Source of the DNA: Bacteroidota bacterium
Lineage (GTDB): Bacteria > Bacteroidota > Ignavibacteria > UBA10030
Reading direction: 5' to 3'
Assembly (NCBI GenBank): GCA_003453835.1
Contig: DMMN01000294.1
Coordinates: 2,373-10,221, forward strand
Length of the DNA stretch: 7,849 nucleotides
In this document: positions 1 through 5,936 of the stretch, one piece after another
Numbering within the stretch: the first letter of the stretch is position 1
Layout: each line of letters opens with the position of its first letter
Program-made: the position numbers and the translations under genes
Notes under the pieces: model-generated
Database searches by the model: none
What the model was told of the DNA's origin: nothing
Seen by the model: the letters and a program-made list of their open reading frames with translations, nothing else

Positions 1-32
1 TTAGCCAAAGTCAACTGTATCCTTCACCTTCG

Positions 33-1124
33 CTACCTGCCGAGCATAATGCCGAGCGCTTCGGCATGCCGCACCATCTCCCCCGCCGGGTCGATCAGGT
101 TCAGGCTGCGCACCGCGTCCTCGATGGGGACCGAGGTGATGTGCCTCCCTTTCAGGCAGGCCATCTGTCCGAAGGCGCCCATTTCGATGAGTTCCACCGC
201 CTTGACGCCGAACCTGGAGCCCAGGCAGCGGTCGAAGGTCGAGGGCGAGCCGCCGCGCTGCAGGTGCCCCAAGACGGTGACGCGGATGTCCATCTCCAGA
301 AAGCCCCCAAGCTCCCGCGAGATCTGGTCCCCTACCCCGCCCAGCCGCTCGACCACCGATTTGCCGCCGGCGGGCTCCCGCACCACGCGGTCGCCCCCTT
401 TCGGCAAGGCCCCCTCGGCCACCACGATCACGCTGAAGCGTTTGCCGCGCCGCCCCCTTGCCACGATGGCCGAGCAGACCTTCTCGATGTCGTAGGGGAT
501 CTCCGGGATCAGGATCACGTCGGCCCCTCCGGCGATGCCCGACTCCAGGGCGATCCAGCCGGCGTAGCGCCCCATCACCTCCACCACCATCACTCGGTGA
601 TGCGCCGAACCGGTGGTGTGCAACCTGTCAATTGCTTCCGTGGCAACCGTTAAGGCGGAATCGAAGCCGAACGTCACATCGGTGGCGGAGAGATCGTTGT
701 CGATCGTCTTTGGGACGCCGATGAAATTCAAGCCGATGTCGGTGAATTTGTCAACGATGTGCATGGTTCCGTCGCCACCAATCGCGATCAGCGCATCGAG
801 CTGCCAATCCCTGTAGTTCCGAATAGCATGCTCGGAGTAGTCTAGCACCTCGATCCCCTGTGGCGTCTCGACGGGGAAATGAAACGGGTCTCCTTTGTTG
901 GACGTACCGAGGATCGTTCCACCGAGGTTAACGATCCCCCCGACGTCCCGTGGTGTGAGCTCTCTCATTTTCCCTTCAACCAGGCCCTCAAAGCCGTCCT
1001 GTATACCGATCACTGTTGATCCGAAGTGCGTCATTGCCGGTTTGGCAATGCTCCGGATAACGGCATTGAGACCGGGACAATCTCCGCCACCGGTCAGAAT
1101 CCCGATTCGTTTGAGCGATTTCAT
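33..1124 (-). CDS. pfkA: 6-phosphofructokinase, group III type (GGDGT/PKTIDND), complete
   Basis: Cytoplasmic glycolytic enzyme that phosphorylates fructose 6-phosphate to fructose 1,6-bisphosphate. The 363-residue protein shows the PFK motifs in order: the N-terminal GGGDCPGLNA phosphoryl-donor loop (residues 12-21), GGDGT (116-120), PKTIDND (138-144, with D142 matching the catalytic base D127 of the E. coli enzyme), MGR (184-186), PE (207-208) and GHLQRGG (286-292). The donor-selecting position is Gly (G119), as in ATP enzymes, while Lys139 is the residue typical of PPi enzymes. This Gly+Lys combination is known from group III ATP-PFKs such as actinobacterial ones, so ATP use is the better guess and PPi use cannot be excluded. 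Length fits group III. I chose the ATG at 1124 because AGGAGA lies just upstream and homology begins there; the frame stays open to 1220 but that extension is unlike PFK. The 3' part is much richer in G+C than the 5' part. Confidence 0.93.
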   Translation of the reverse strand: MKSLKRIGILTGGGDCPGLNAVIRSIAKPAMTHFGSTVIGIQDGFEGLVEGKMRELTPRDVGGIVNLGGTILGTSNKGDPFHFPVETPQGIEVLDYSEHAIRNYRDWQLDALIAIGGDGTMHIVDKFTDIGLNFIGVPKTIDNDLSATDVTFGFDSALTVATEAIDRLHTTGSAHHRVMVVEVMGRYAGWIALESGIAGGADVILIPEIPYDIEKVCSAIVARGRRGKRFSVIVVAEGALPKGGDRVVREPAGGKSVVERLGGVGDQISRELGGFLEMDIRVTVLGHLQRGGSPSTFDRCLGSRFGVKAVELIEMGAFGQMACLKGRHITSVPIEDAVRSLNLIDPAGEMVRHAEALGIMLGR

Positions 1125-1443
1125 TTGTCTCCTGTGAGATGTGCCGCGCAGGCCCGACCTATCTGGATTCACCGTTGCGCTTGTGAAGGTACATAAATTC
1201 CGGCGCTGATTCCAGAACACGACTCCGGACTAGGATGCGAACCCTCCTCACCGGGAAAAAGTCAATAATTCTGCTTGCATCCATGAACGAATATGACTAT
1301 CTTGAACCCGCAATTAACAGTACACCGTTATGTCCCGGGCGAGAGAATCCTAAGAAGTTCTCGGTCGGGGCGACGTAGCCACGCATTTGCGTCGTAGCTG
1401 AGTTGAATTGTCCGTGTCCTTTTTCGTGGCCTTTCAGTTTTCA

Positions 1444-1458
1444 CGAGACCCGGTCTCG
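1444..1458. promoter_or_regulatory. Perfect 15-base palindrome, candidate operator
   Basis: CGAGACC-C-GGTCTCG: two perfect 7-base arms around a single base. With a one-base centre it makes a poor RNA hairpin, so a dimeric DNA-binding protein site is more likely. Its centre (1451) lies 43 bases, about four helical turns, upstream of the centre of the next palindrome (1494), and 93 bases before the cold-shock start codon. No regulator gene is present in the window to pair it with. Confidence 0.4.
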
Positions 1459-1485
1459 CAATCAACTAGCGAAACTTGCGTGTGA

Positions 1486-1502
1486 TGCCAGAACAACTGG
1501 CA
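1486..1502. promoter_or_regulatory. Inverted repeat TGCCAG-N5-CTGGCA in the -35 region of the first cold-shock gene
   Basis: Two perfect 6-base arms separated by AACAA. The repeat ends 11 bases before a TACAAT hexamer and so covers the place where a -35 box would be. No TTGACA-like hexamer is present at 16-18 bases spacing (best is AGAACA, 3 of 6). This arrangement suits a site for an activator or a repressor at the promoter. It could also fold as a small stem-loop if transcription starts further upstream. Confidence 0.4.
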
Positions 1503-1513
1503 GGTGTCTCGTG

Positions 1514-1519
1514 TACAAT
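1514..1519 (+). promoter_or_regulatory. Candidate -10 box (TACAAT) of the first cold-shock gene
   Basis: TACAAT matches the sigma-70 -10 consensus at five of six positions. Transcription from here would start near 1526 and give a leader of about 25 bases before the ATG at 1551, much shorter than the long cold-sensing leader of E. coli cspA. There is no good -35 hexamer; an inverted repeat occupies that place. If the true start is upstream, this call is wrong. Confidence 0.35.
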
Positions 1520-1550
1520 CTTCAAATCTTTAACTGAAAGGATTTGTTCC

Positions 1551-1751
1551 ATGGAAAAAGGAACAGTCAAGTGGTTCAACGGAGCCAAAGGGTACGGCTT
1601 CATTTCACGTCAGAATGGCGAAGATGTGTTCGTCCATTTCAAGGCAATCGTCGGCGACGGCTACAAGACCTTGAACGAGGGCGATCAAGTCCAGTTTGAA
1701 GTGCAGCAAGGACCGAAAGGGCTTCAGGCTACGAAGGTAGAGAGAGTCTAA
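1551..1751 (+). CDS. Cold-shock protein (CspA family), 66 aa
   Basis: A single cold-shock domain: a five-stranded OB-fold that binds single-stranded RNA and DNA and commonly acts as an RNA chaperone, during cold shock or constitutively. RNP1 is KGYGFI (residues 13-18) and RNP2 is VFVHF (26-30); the conserved KWFN with Trp8 is present. The length is normal for the family. The ATG at 1551 has AAAGGA eight bases upstream (1537-1542). The frame is open back to 1476 but that extension lacks family similarity. An intrinsic terminator follows the stop within 20 bases, so the gene is probably a single transcription unit, separate in part from the second cold-shock gene just downstream. Which Csp paralogue this is, and whether it is cold-induced, cannot be told from sequence. 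Confidence 0.95.
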   Translation: MEKGTVKWFNGAKGYGFISRQNGEDVFVHFKAIVGDGYKTLNEGDQVQFEVQQGPKGLQATKVERV

Positions 1752-1769
1752 CTTCCGTTTGAAGTGCGA

Positions 1770-1800
1770 CCCCAGTTAGCACAACTAGCTGGGGTTTTTT
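1770..1800 (+). terminator. Intrinsic terminator after first cold-shock gene
   Basis: The stem CCCCAGTTAG (1770-1779) pairs with CTAGCTGGGG (1785-1794) with one T-G wobble, across the 5-base loop CACAA, and is followed at once by six T residues (1795-1800). This is a textbook Rho-independent terminator. It leaves only 26 bases before the next start codon, so the second cold-shock gene would be reached by read-through, or needs a promoter overlapping the terminator. Confidence 0.9.
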
Positions 1801-1826
1801 GTTTGAGATGAAAAGGAGAAGTGTCT

Positions 1827-2030
1827 ATGCAGCAGGGAAAAGTGAAGTTCTTTAACGCGTCAAAAGGATTTGGGTTCATTGTAGCGGAAACGGGAGAAGA
1901 AGTGTTTTTTCACAAAAGCAACGTGAAGGATACCGGCTTTCGCGATGTCCTGTATCAAGGTGATTCCGTTCAGTTCGAATTGAAGGAAGAACAAAAAGGA
2001 AAGCGCGCCTACAACATCGTTCGCGTCTAG
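1827..2030 (+). CDS. Cold-shock protein, second divergent copy, 67 aa
   Basis: A second single-domain cold-shock protein, an RNA/DNA-binding OB-fold. RNP1 is KGFGFI (13-18) and RNP2 is VFFHK (26-30). It differs clearly from the upstream copy: the aromatic position 8 is Phe not Trp, RNP2 ends in Lys, and the second half is more charged (ELKEEQKGKR, 51-60). The copies are therefore old paralogues, not a recent tandem duplication. I prefer the ATG at 1827 because AGGAG (1814-1818) is eight bases upstream; the in-frame GTG at 1821 would be only two bases from it. The gene sits 26 bases after the first copy's terminator. A structured element follows it at 2065-2162 and may end its transcript. Confidence 0.94.
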   Translation: MQQGKVKFFNASKGFGFIVAETGEEVFFHKSNVKDTGFRDVLYQGDSVQFELKEEQKGKRAYNIVRV

Positions 2031-2064
2031 ATCAGGACCGCAAGGCGCCCTTACAGAACAATAG

Positions 2065-2162
2065 GCCCCGATTTCGAAAAGGCTGGATTCGCAAGGACGA
2101 GAGCACAACTTCTCTCGACTCGCGCGAGCTCCTCATGCCGGGTTTTCGAAGCCGGGGCTTTT
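2065..2162 (+). terminator. Long imperfect inverted repeat with T run; possible terminator or structured 3' RNA
   Basis: GCCCCGATTTCGAAAA (2065-2080) pairs with TTTTCGAAGCCGGGGC (2143-2158) at 15 of 16 positions, with one A-C mismatch and one T-G wobble, and the right arm is followed by TTTT (2159-2162). The 62-base interior holds a CGAGAG/CTCTCG hairpin (2098-2103 with 2112-2117) and the self-complementary CTCGCGCGAG (2119-2128). The element lies between the convergent csp and rmuC genes. On the plus strand it resembles a terminator with an unusually long, folded loop; on the minus strand no T run follows, so termination of rmuC is less likely. I see no coding region in 2031-2200. A non-coding RNA is an alternative. 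Confidence 0.45.
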
Positions 2163-2200
2163 CTATGACGGATTTCGTCGTTGACTTCCGTCCCTCTCTC

Positions 2201-3364
2201 CTACTCGGGCAGTGTCTCCAGCGGTCTTGTGTCCTTCGTCTCGGGGATCGACTGAATGCCTTTGAACTTCTCCGACAGACTATTCAGTTGTTTGTCCGCC
2301 TTGTCGTAGTTATTCTTCGCGTTGTTGAGCTGTGTTCCCAGCGTCTCAAAGAGATCGGAGAATTTTTGCAGCTCAGATCCCAAGCGCTCGAGGTTCTGAA
2401 AGATCAGCTTTGCGCTCCGCTCGATCTGAAGGCCCTTCAGGCCCAGGGCAATCACGCGCAGATGAGCATAGAAGCTGTTCGGTGAAACCGGAACAACGCG
2501 TTTCTTTGTCGAGTATGCGTACAGCCCGTCCTCTTCGGCGAAGGATTCATCTTTGATGATCGTCTCATAGTAAATGTTCTCCGCGGGAATATACATCAAG
2601 GCAAAATCAAAGGTTCCTTCGTCGGGAAGAATATACTTCTCCGAAATGGCATCGATGTGCTTCTTCACATCCGACCTGAATGTCCGGAGGGCGCCTTTCT
2701 TCTCCTGCTCGGTCTTGGCTTCCACCATTTTCTGAAAATTCTCCAGTGGGAACTTGGAATCGACAGGGACGATACCTCCCGCTGTGTGGATGACCGCATC
2801 GACTACCTGCCCGCTTCTGAACTTGTACTGAATGCTGTAGGCATTAGCGGGCAAAACTTGTTTGAGCAAATCCTCCAACAACAGCTCGCCCAGTCCACCC
2901 CGCAGTTTCGGCGCCTTTAGCATCTCTTCAAGCTTAGACACGCTTTGGCCCAGTTCTTTGATCTCCTGCGTTGCCTTCCCCAATTCACCAAGCTTGTTTT
3001 GAACATCCTGAATGACCTTCGCCGCGTTGTCAAGCCGAGAACCCATCTGGCCCGTGTTGTTCTGCAACTGCTGCGTGACGTTTGAAAGCTGGCTGGTGAC
3101 GACATTCAGTTGTTGGTTGACCGTCTCCGTCGTGATCTTGAGGCTCTGGAAGAGCGTGTCCTGCGTGCTCCGAAGCGACGTGGTCATCGAGTCTGCCGTA
3201 TTCTTGAGACTTTGATTCACCTCCCCCCTCAGGCCGTCAATCTGTTGCTGCAGAAGAAGTGTCAACTGGTTGGGATCTTCGGGCTTTCGCCCCAAGATTT
3301 TGATGCTCAAGAAAACGACAAGCGCCGCCACGACGACCAGAAGTACGAGCGTAAGCAGTTCCAT
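2201..3364 (-). CDS. rmuC: RmuC-family protein
   Basis: RmuC proteins limit recombination at inverted repeats and DNA breaks in E. coli and are predicted nucleases; the biochemical activity is not well established. This 387-residue copy has an N-terminal membrane anchor (about 3-24, hydrophobic, then KILGRK), a long Gln/Asn-rich coiled-coil region (about 35-150) and the RmuC domain (about 150-345). That domain shows RGGLGELLLEDLL (155-167) and the likely PD-(D/E)xK nuclease core: D189 of the VVDAVI strand and D202-S-K204 in VPVDSKFP. A second helical tail (335-370) ends in a charged, proline-containing stretch. Start ATG 3364: AAGGA lies three bases upstream and overlaps the TGA of the preceding acyltransferase gene, indicating translational coupling in one operon. 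Length is within the family range. Confidence 0.95.
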   Translation of the reverse strand: MELLTLVLLVVVAALVVFLSIKILGRKPEDPNQLTLLLQQQIDGLRGEVNQSLKNTADSMTTSLRSTQDTLFQSLKITTETVNQQLNVVTSQLSNVTQQLQNNTGQMGSRLDNAAKVIQDVQNKLGELGKATQEIKELGQSVSKLEEMLKAPKLRGGLGELLLEDLLKQVLPANAYSIQYKFRSGQVVDAVIHTAGGIVPVDSKFPLENFQKMVEAKTEQEKKGALRTFRSDVKKHIDAISEKYILPDEGTFDFALMYIPAENIYYETIIKDESFAEEDGLYAYSTKKRVVPVSPNSFYAHLRVIALGLKGLQIERSAKLIFQNLERLGSELQKFSDLFETLGTQLNNAKNNYDKADKQLNSLSEKFKGIQSIPETKDTRPLETLPE

Positions 3365-3371
3365 AGGTCCT

Positions 3372-4508
3372 TCAGGCCTTCCGGAATAGAAACAAGATGA
3401 TAAAAGAAATGCCGGTGGCGTACGAAACGAGCCTGGCTGTTGGGAACGACCGTATTTTCAGCCAACTCCACAACTTCGCAAAGAGAATCATCACGAAGAT
3501 GAGCCCGGCTGTCGCCATTGCACATTGCACAATCGTGAACGTCTTGCCGTAGAGAGACGCGAGGCTCTTGCCATCCCAGAACTCTCCGTAGACAACCATC
3601 AGGTGAGCAGCATAGACGAGAAGTGATTCCTTGCTTACATCGAGAACCAGGGAACGCTCCGTCTTTCTTCGTTCGGCGTAGTACCAACAGACAAGCATCA
3701 GCAACAGAACAATGCCAAGCCTTGTCCCGAAAAACAGGGGATTCGCTCGAATGGCAGTTGAAACATACGGAAGCCGGACGGGCAGCTCAATCAACAGCAA
3801 TCCTCCCACAATCAATCCGCCACTGACATAGGATGCAGCGCGAAGGAAAGCCATTTCTCTTCCCGCATTTCTTGCCTTCACGAATGCCATCGCCGTAAAT
3901 CCGCCGAACATCATGAATCCGAGCCAGTTGAACATCGGAAATTGCGAAAAATGTTGACCGTTGACGTATGCCGCAAGGGCCGATGGCAAGCGGAGAACAA
4001 AATCGGCTTCCCAGATTAACGGCGCGATCAACACAACTGCCGCTCCGAGCATCAGCAAGAACCATTGAAAAGCCTCTGACCTCTTGACATAGATCCGGGC
4101 AAAGAACAAGATCAGCAGCCCAACGGCAATACAATGAAGGATATCGACCTGAGAGAACTTGAGCCAGCCGAGTGTCGTCGTTTCATTGAGAGTTCTTCGA
4201 AGAGAGAAGTACGGAAGATGGAGTGCGTAGCCGACGACCCAGATGAGACCGATGCGACTCAGTTGTTTCCAAAACCCTTTGCCGAAGTCCCGGAAGTCCT
4301 CGAGCTTTCGCTCACTGACAAACACAAAAACGAAGCCCGAGACAAAAAGAAACGCGGGTGCAACGAGTCCATTGACAAAATTGAGGATGCCGAACCACCC
4401 CTCATCCTTCGTCGCCGGGATGATGAACGCATTGAAAACGTGGACTTCGATCATGACGATCGCTGCCCAACCGCGGAGGAGATCGACAAAAACCAGCCGG
4501 TTCTTCAT
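3372..4508 (-). CDS. Multi-pass membrane acyltransferase, DUF1624 / HGSNAT-like
   Basis: Predicted polytopic inner-membrane protein of 378 residues with roughly ten hydrophobic segments (for example 14-30, 45-65, 86-100, 126-140, 149-166, 225-241, 263-277, 325-346, 362-376). It resembles the DUF1624/heparan-alpha-glucosaminide N-acetyltransferase catalytic family, which moves acetyl groups across the membrane onto sugars. Supporting signs are the N-terminal VDLLRGWA (8-15, with D9 and R12), H23 on the first helix, PAFLFVSGF (51-59), VDILHCIAVG (121-130), FNWLGFMMFGG (193-203) and SLLVYAAHLMVVYG (295-308). The substrate is unknown. The ATG at 4508 fits the usual family N-terminus (basic, then VDLLRG). 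An in-frame GTG at 4526 would add six residues but has no Shine-Dalgarno sequence and lies in a repeat-like stretch. The gene is followed 7 bases later by rmuC. Confidence 0.8.
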   Translation of the reverse strand: MKNRLVFVDLLRGWAAIVMIEVHVFNAFIIPATKDEGWFGILNFVNGLVAPAFLFVSGFVFVFVSERKLEDFRDFGKGFWKQLSRIGLIWVVGYALHLPYFSLRRTLNETTTLGWLKFSQVDILHCIAVGLLILFFARIYVKRSEAFQWFLLMLGAAVVLIAPLIWEADFVLRLPSALAAYVNGQHFSQFPMFNWLGFMMFGGFTAMAFVKARNAGREMAFLRAASYVSGGLIVGGLLLIELPVRLPYVSTAIRANPLFFGTRLGIVLLLMLVCWYYAERRKTERSLVLDVSKESLLVYAAHLMVVYGEFWDGKSLASLYGKTFTIVQCAMATAGLIFVMILFAKLWSWLKIRSFPTARLVSYATGISFIILFLFRKA

Positions 4509-4512
4509 CTCT

Positions 4513-4580
4513 TCAAGAATCACCACGAAGACTTCTTGTCGCGAACATCATCCGCGAAGATTCGCGTTGATCTGCGGTAG
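4513..4580. repeat. Repeat-like leader with 10-base periodicity
   Basis: Three consecutive 10-base units at 4551-4560, 4561-4570 and 4571-4580 share the pattern T[CT][CT]GCGnn, with GA ending the first two, and a further TCGCG occurs at 4539-4543. The left part has CACCACGAAG (4521-4530). From memory, intergenic stretches mixing CACGAAG and ATCCGCG/ATCTGCGG units are dispersed repeats in many environmental genomes; that resemblance is not proven here because only one full copy is in the window. The element lies directly before the acyltransferase start and fills most of the kbl-acyltransferase gap. Confidence 0.45.
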
Positions 4581-4587
4581 CTTCCAT
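4513..4587 (-). CDS. Possible 24-residue leader ORF before the acyltransferase gene
   Basis: An ATG at 4587 has the best Shine-Dalgarno sequence in this gap (AGAGGTG, 4599-4593, about five bases away). It opens a 24-residue frame, beginning MEATADQRES and ending in TGA at 4515-4513, four bases before the acyltransferase ATG. It could be a coupling leader that brings ribosomes to the downstream start, which itself lacks a well-placed ribosome site. Against it: the frame runs through a repeat-like sequence, and the peptide is charged, without hydrophobic segment or recognisable motif. I judge it more likely a chance frame than a protein with its own function. Confidence 0.25.
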   Translation of the reverse strand: MEATADQRESSRMMFATRSLRGDS

Positions 4588-4623
4588 GGTCACACCTCTT
4601 CGACAGATTTCTGACACGCGACA

Positions 4624-5838
4624 TCAGATGACACCCATTCTCTTCCCGACCTTCTTGAACGACTCCAACGCCCGGTCGATGTCCTTCCGTTTCAGTGCCG
4701 CAGAAACCTGGGCCCGCAGCCTCGCTTCTCCCTTTGGGACGACGGGGAACCAGAGACCTTTGATGTACACGCCCTCCTTAAGCAAGGCAGCGCTCATCTC
4801 TTGTGCGACCGAGGCCTCGCCAAGCATGATCGGCACAATGGGATGAGTGCCGTCGATGATTTTGAATCCGAGACCTTTTATCTCATTTCGAAAATACGCC
4901 GTGTGATCGTGCAGACGTTTGACGATGGTCTTGTCTTTTGCCAGCAGGTCAAATGCCGCCATCGTGGCAGTTACAATTGATGGGGGAAGTGAATTGGAGA
5001 AAACGTACGTGCGGGCCTTCTGACGAAGGTACGAGACCATCTCACTCGAACCGCTGATGAATCCCCCGGCTGCACCGCCAATCGCCTTGCCGAGCGTCCC
5101 GATCAAGACATCGATCTTGCCGAGAACGCCGAGATGTTCTGCCGAGCCACGGCCGGTCCTCCCTACAACTCCGATGCCATGCGCATCGTCAATGAACAAA
5201 ATTGCATTGTACCGTTTCGCCAGTTCGACCAATCGAGAGAGGGGAGCCATGTCTCCCTCCATGCTGAATACTCCGTCGGTTGCGATCACCCGAAGCCGGT
5301 ATTCTTTCTCTTTGTCGGCATCCAGCAATTGCTCGAGGTGATCGGCATTGGCGTGTTCGTAGATCAGCTTGTCCGTCACTTCCGGACGGCACAGGCGTTG
5401 TCCGTCGATGATGCTGGCGTGGTTGAGGCGGTCGCTGTAGATAACGTCCTTGTAGCTCTCAAATCCCATCTTTTCGTTAGCGAGGGCTGCAAAGAAGCCG
5501 ATGTTCGCGGCAAACGATGAAGAGAAGAGGATCGAATCCTCCGATCCAACAAACTGAGAGATTTTCTTCTCGAGCTGCCGGTGGATCGTCTGTGTTCCGC
5601 AGAGAAATCGTGCGGAAGCGACTCCGTAGCCGTACTTCCTGATTCCATCAATCGCCGCCTTTTTTACGACGGGGTGATTCGACATGCCAAGATAGTTGTT
5701 CGAAGCCAGCATCACCACTTCCTTGCCGTTGACCCTGACGACACCATCCTGGGCCGACTGGAGCGCCGTCTCGAACTTAAAGGTCTTGGTTTCCTCGAGT
5801 CGTCGAAGTTCTGCAGAAACAAGATCAGAAATATTCAT
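4624..5838 (-). CDS. kbl: 2-amino-3-ketobutyrate CoA ligase (glycine C-acetyltransferase)
   Basis: A PLP-dependent alpha-oxoamine synthase that cleaves 2-amino-3-ketobutyrate with CoA to glycine and acetyl-CoA, the second step of threonine degradation. The 404-residue protein aligns from memory with E. coli Kbl throughout: SNNYLG (46-51), ARFLCGTQ (76-83), LNHASIIDG (138-146), ATDGVFSMEGD (186-196), IDDAHG (216-221) and GTLGKAIGG (247-255), with K251 as the PLP lysine. The C-terminal PVVPKGEARLRAQVSAA stretch and the ending VGKRMGVI closely match Kbl rather than BioF or HemA relatives. The ATG at 5838 has no clear Shine-Dalgarno sequence, but the family N-terminus fits. The gene follows a Tdh-like gene by 98 bases on the same strand, which strongly supports the Kbl assignment. 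Length is close to the usual 395-400. Confidence 0.93.
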   Translation of the reverse strand: MNISDLVSAELRRLEETKTFKFETALQSAQDGVVRVNGKEVVMLASNNYLGMSNHPVVKKAAIDGIRKYGYGVASARFLCGTQTIHRQLEKKISQFVGSEDSILFSSSFAANIGFFAALANEKMGFESYKDVIYSDRLNHASIIDGQRLCRPEVTDKLIYEHANADHLEQLLDADKEKEYRLRVIATDGVFSMEGDMAPLSRLVELAKRYNAILFIDDAHGIGVVGRTGRGSAEHLGVLGKIDVLIGTLGKAIGGAAGGFISGSSEMVSYLRQKARTYVFSNSLPPSIVTATMAAFDLLAKDKTIVKRLHDHTAYFRNEIKGLGFKIIDGTHPIVPIMLGEASVAQEMSAALLKEGVYIKGLWFPVVPKGEARLRAQVSAALKRKDIDRALESFKKVGKRMGVI

Positions 5839-5878
5839 ACGGCATCAAATGATAGGCTATTGAAGTAACGATAGGGTA

Positions 5879-5899
5879 GACAGGATAGCTTTGCCTGTC
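5879..5899. other. Small inverted repeat between tdh and kbl
   Basis: GACAGG (5879-5884) and CCTGTC (5894-5899) form a perfect 6-base stem around a 9-base loop within the 98-base gap. No T run follows on the minus strand (the next bases are TACCCT), so it is not a classical terminator. It could be an RNA processing or stability hairpin that sets the tdh/kbl ratio, or chance. Nothing else is evident in the gap. Confidence 0.3.
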
Positions 5900-5936
5900 G
5901 TTCGATGAGCAATCACGGGCGGGTTTCGATCCGGCT

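Larger units (their letters stand above)
1125..1550. other. Non-coding gap between divergent pfk and first cold-shock gene
   Basis: About 425 bases without a convincing gene. It must hold the pfk promoter (minus strand) and the promoter of the cold-shock gene (plus strand). I see no good sigma-70-like pair for pfk; a TTGACT at 1265-1260 on the minus strand has no matching -10 at normal spacing. The middle contains an imperfect hairpin (GAGAA 1343-1347 with TTCTC 1358-1362, flanked by CCCG 1334-1337 and CGGG 1366-1369) and a 12-base inverted repeat, ACGCA-TT-TGCGT, at 1381-1392. The right end holds two stronger palindromes listed separately. Bases 1411-1435 resemble a GTGTCC-T-rich-CGTGG motif that I recall as common in intergenic repeats of environmental bacteria. 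Confidence 0.7.

Noticed and set aside
1..32. Possible end of another minus-strand gene (TTA at 1-3 reads as TAA)
   Set aside because: Only a few codons of this frame are visible before it runs into the pfk coding region, so nothing supports a gene.
49..653. Long open frames on the plus strand opposite pfk
   Set aside because: They are antisense to an unmistakable PFK, lie in the G+C-rich part where stop codons are rare, and have low-complexity Pro/Arg/His-rich translations without family motifs.
1125..1220. N-terminal extension of pfk to an upstream start at 1220
   Set aside because: The extra 32 residues do not resemble PFK, and the ATG at 1124 has its own AGGAGA ribosome site and begins at the usual family N-terminus.
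1821..1826. GTG at 1821 as the start of the second cold-shock gene
   Set aside because: Only two bases separate it from AGGAG; the ATG at 1827 has ideal spacing and gives the normal Csp N-terminus.
1860..2108. Minus-strand open frame opposite the second cold-shock gene
   Set aside because: It overlaps a clear Csp coding region in antisense and shows no recognisable motif.
4509..4526. GTG at 4526 as the acyltransferase start
   Set aside because: No Shine-Dalgarno sequence precedes it, it lies inside the repeat-like stretch, and the family usually starts close to the VDLLRG motif. It cannot be fully excluded.
4134..4614. Plus-strand open frames opposite the 5' half of the acyltransferase gene
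   Set aside because: Highly charged antisense translations without hydrophobic or domain pattern, while the minus strand encodes a coherent multi-pass membrane protein.
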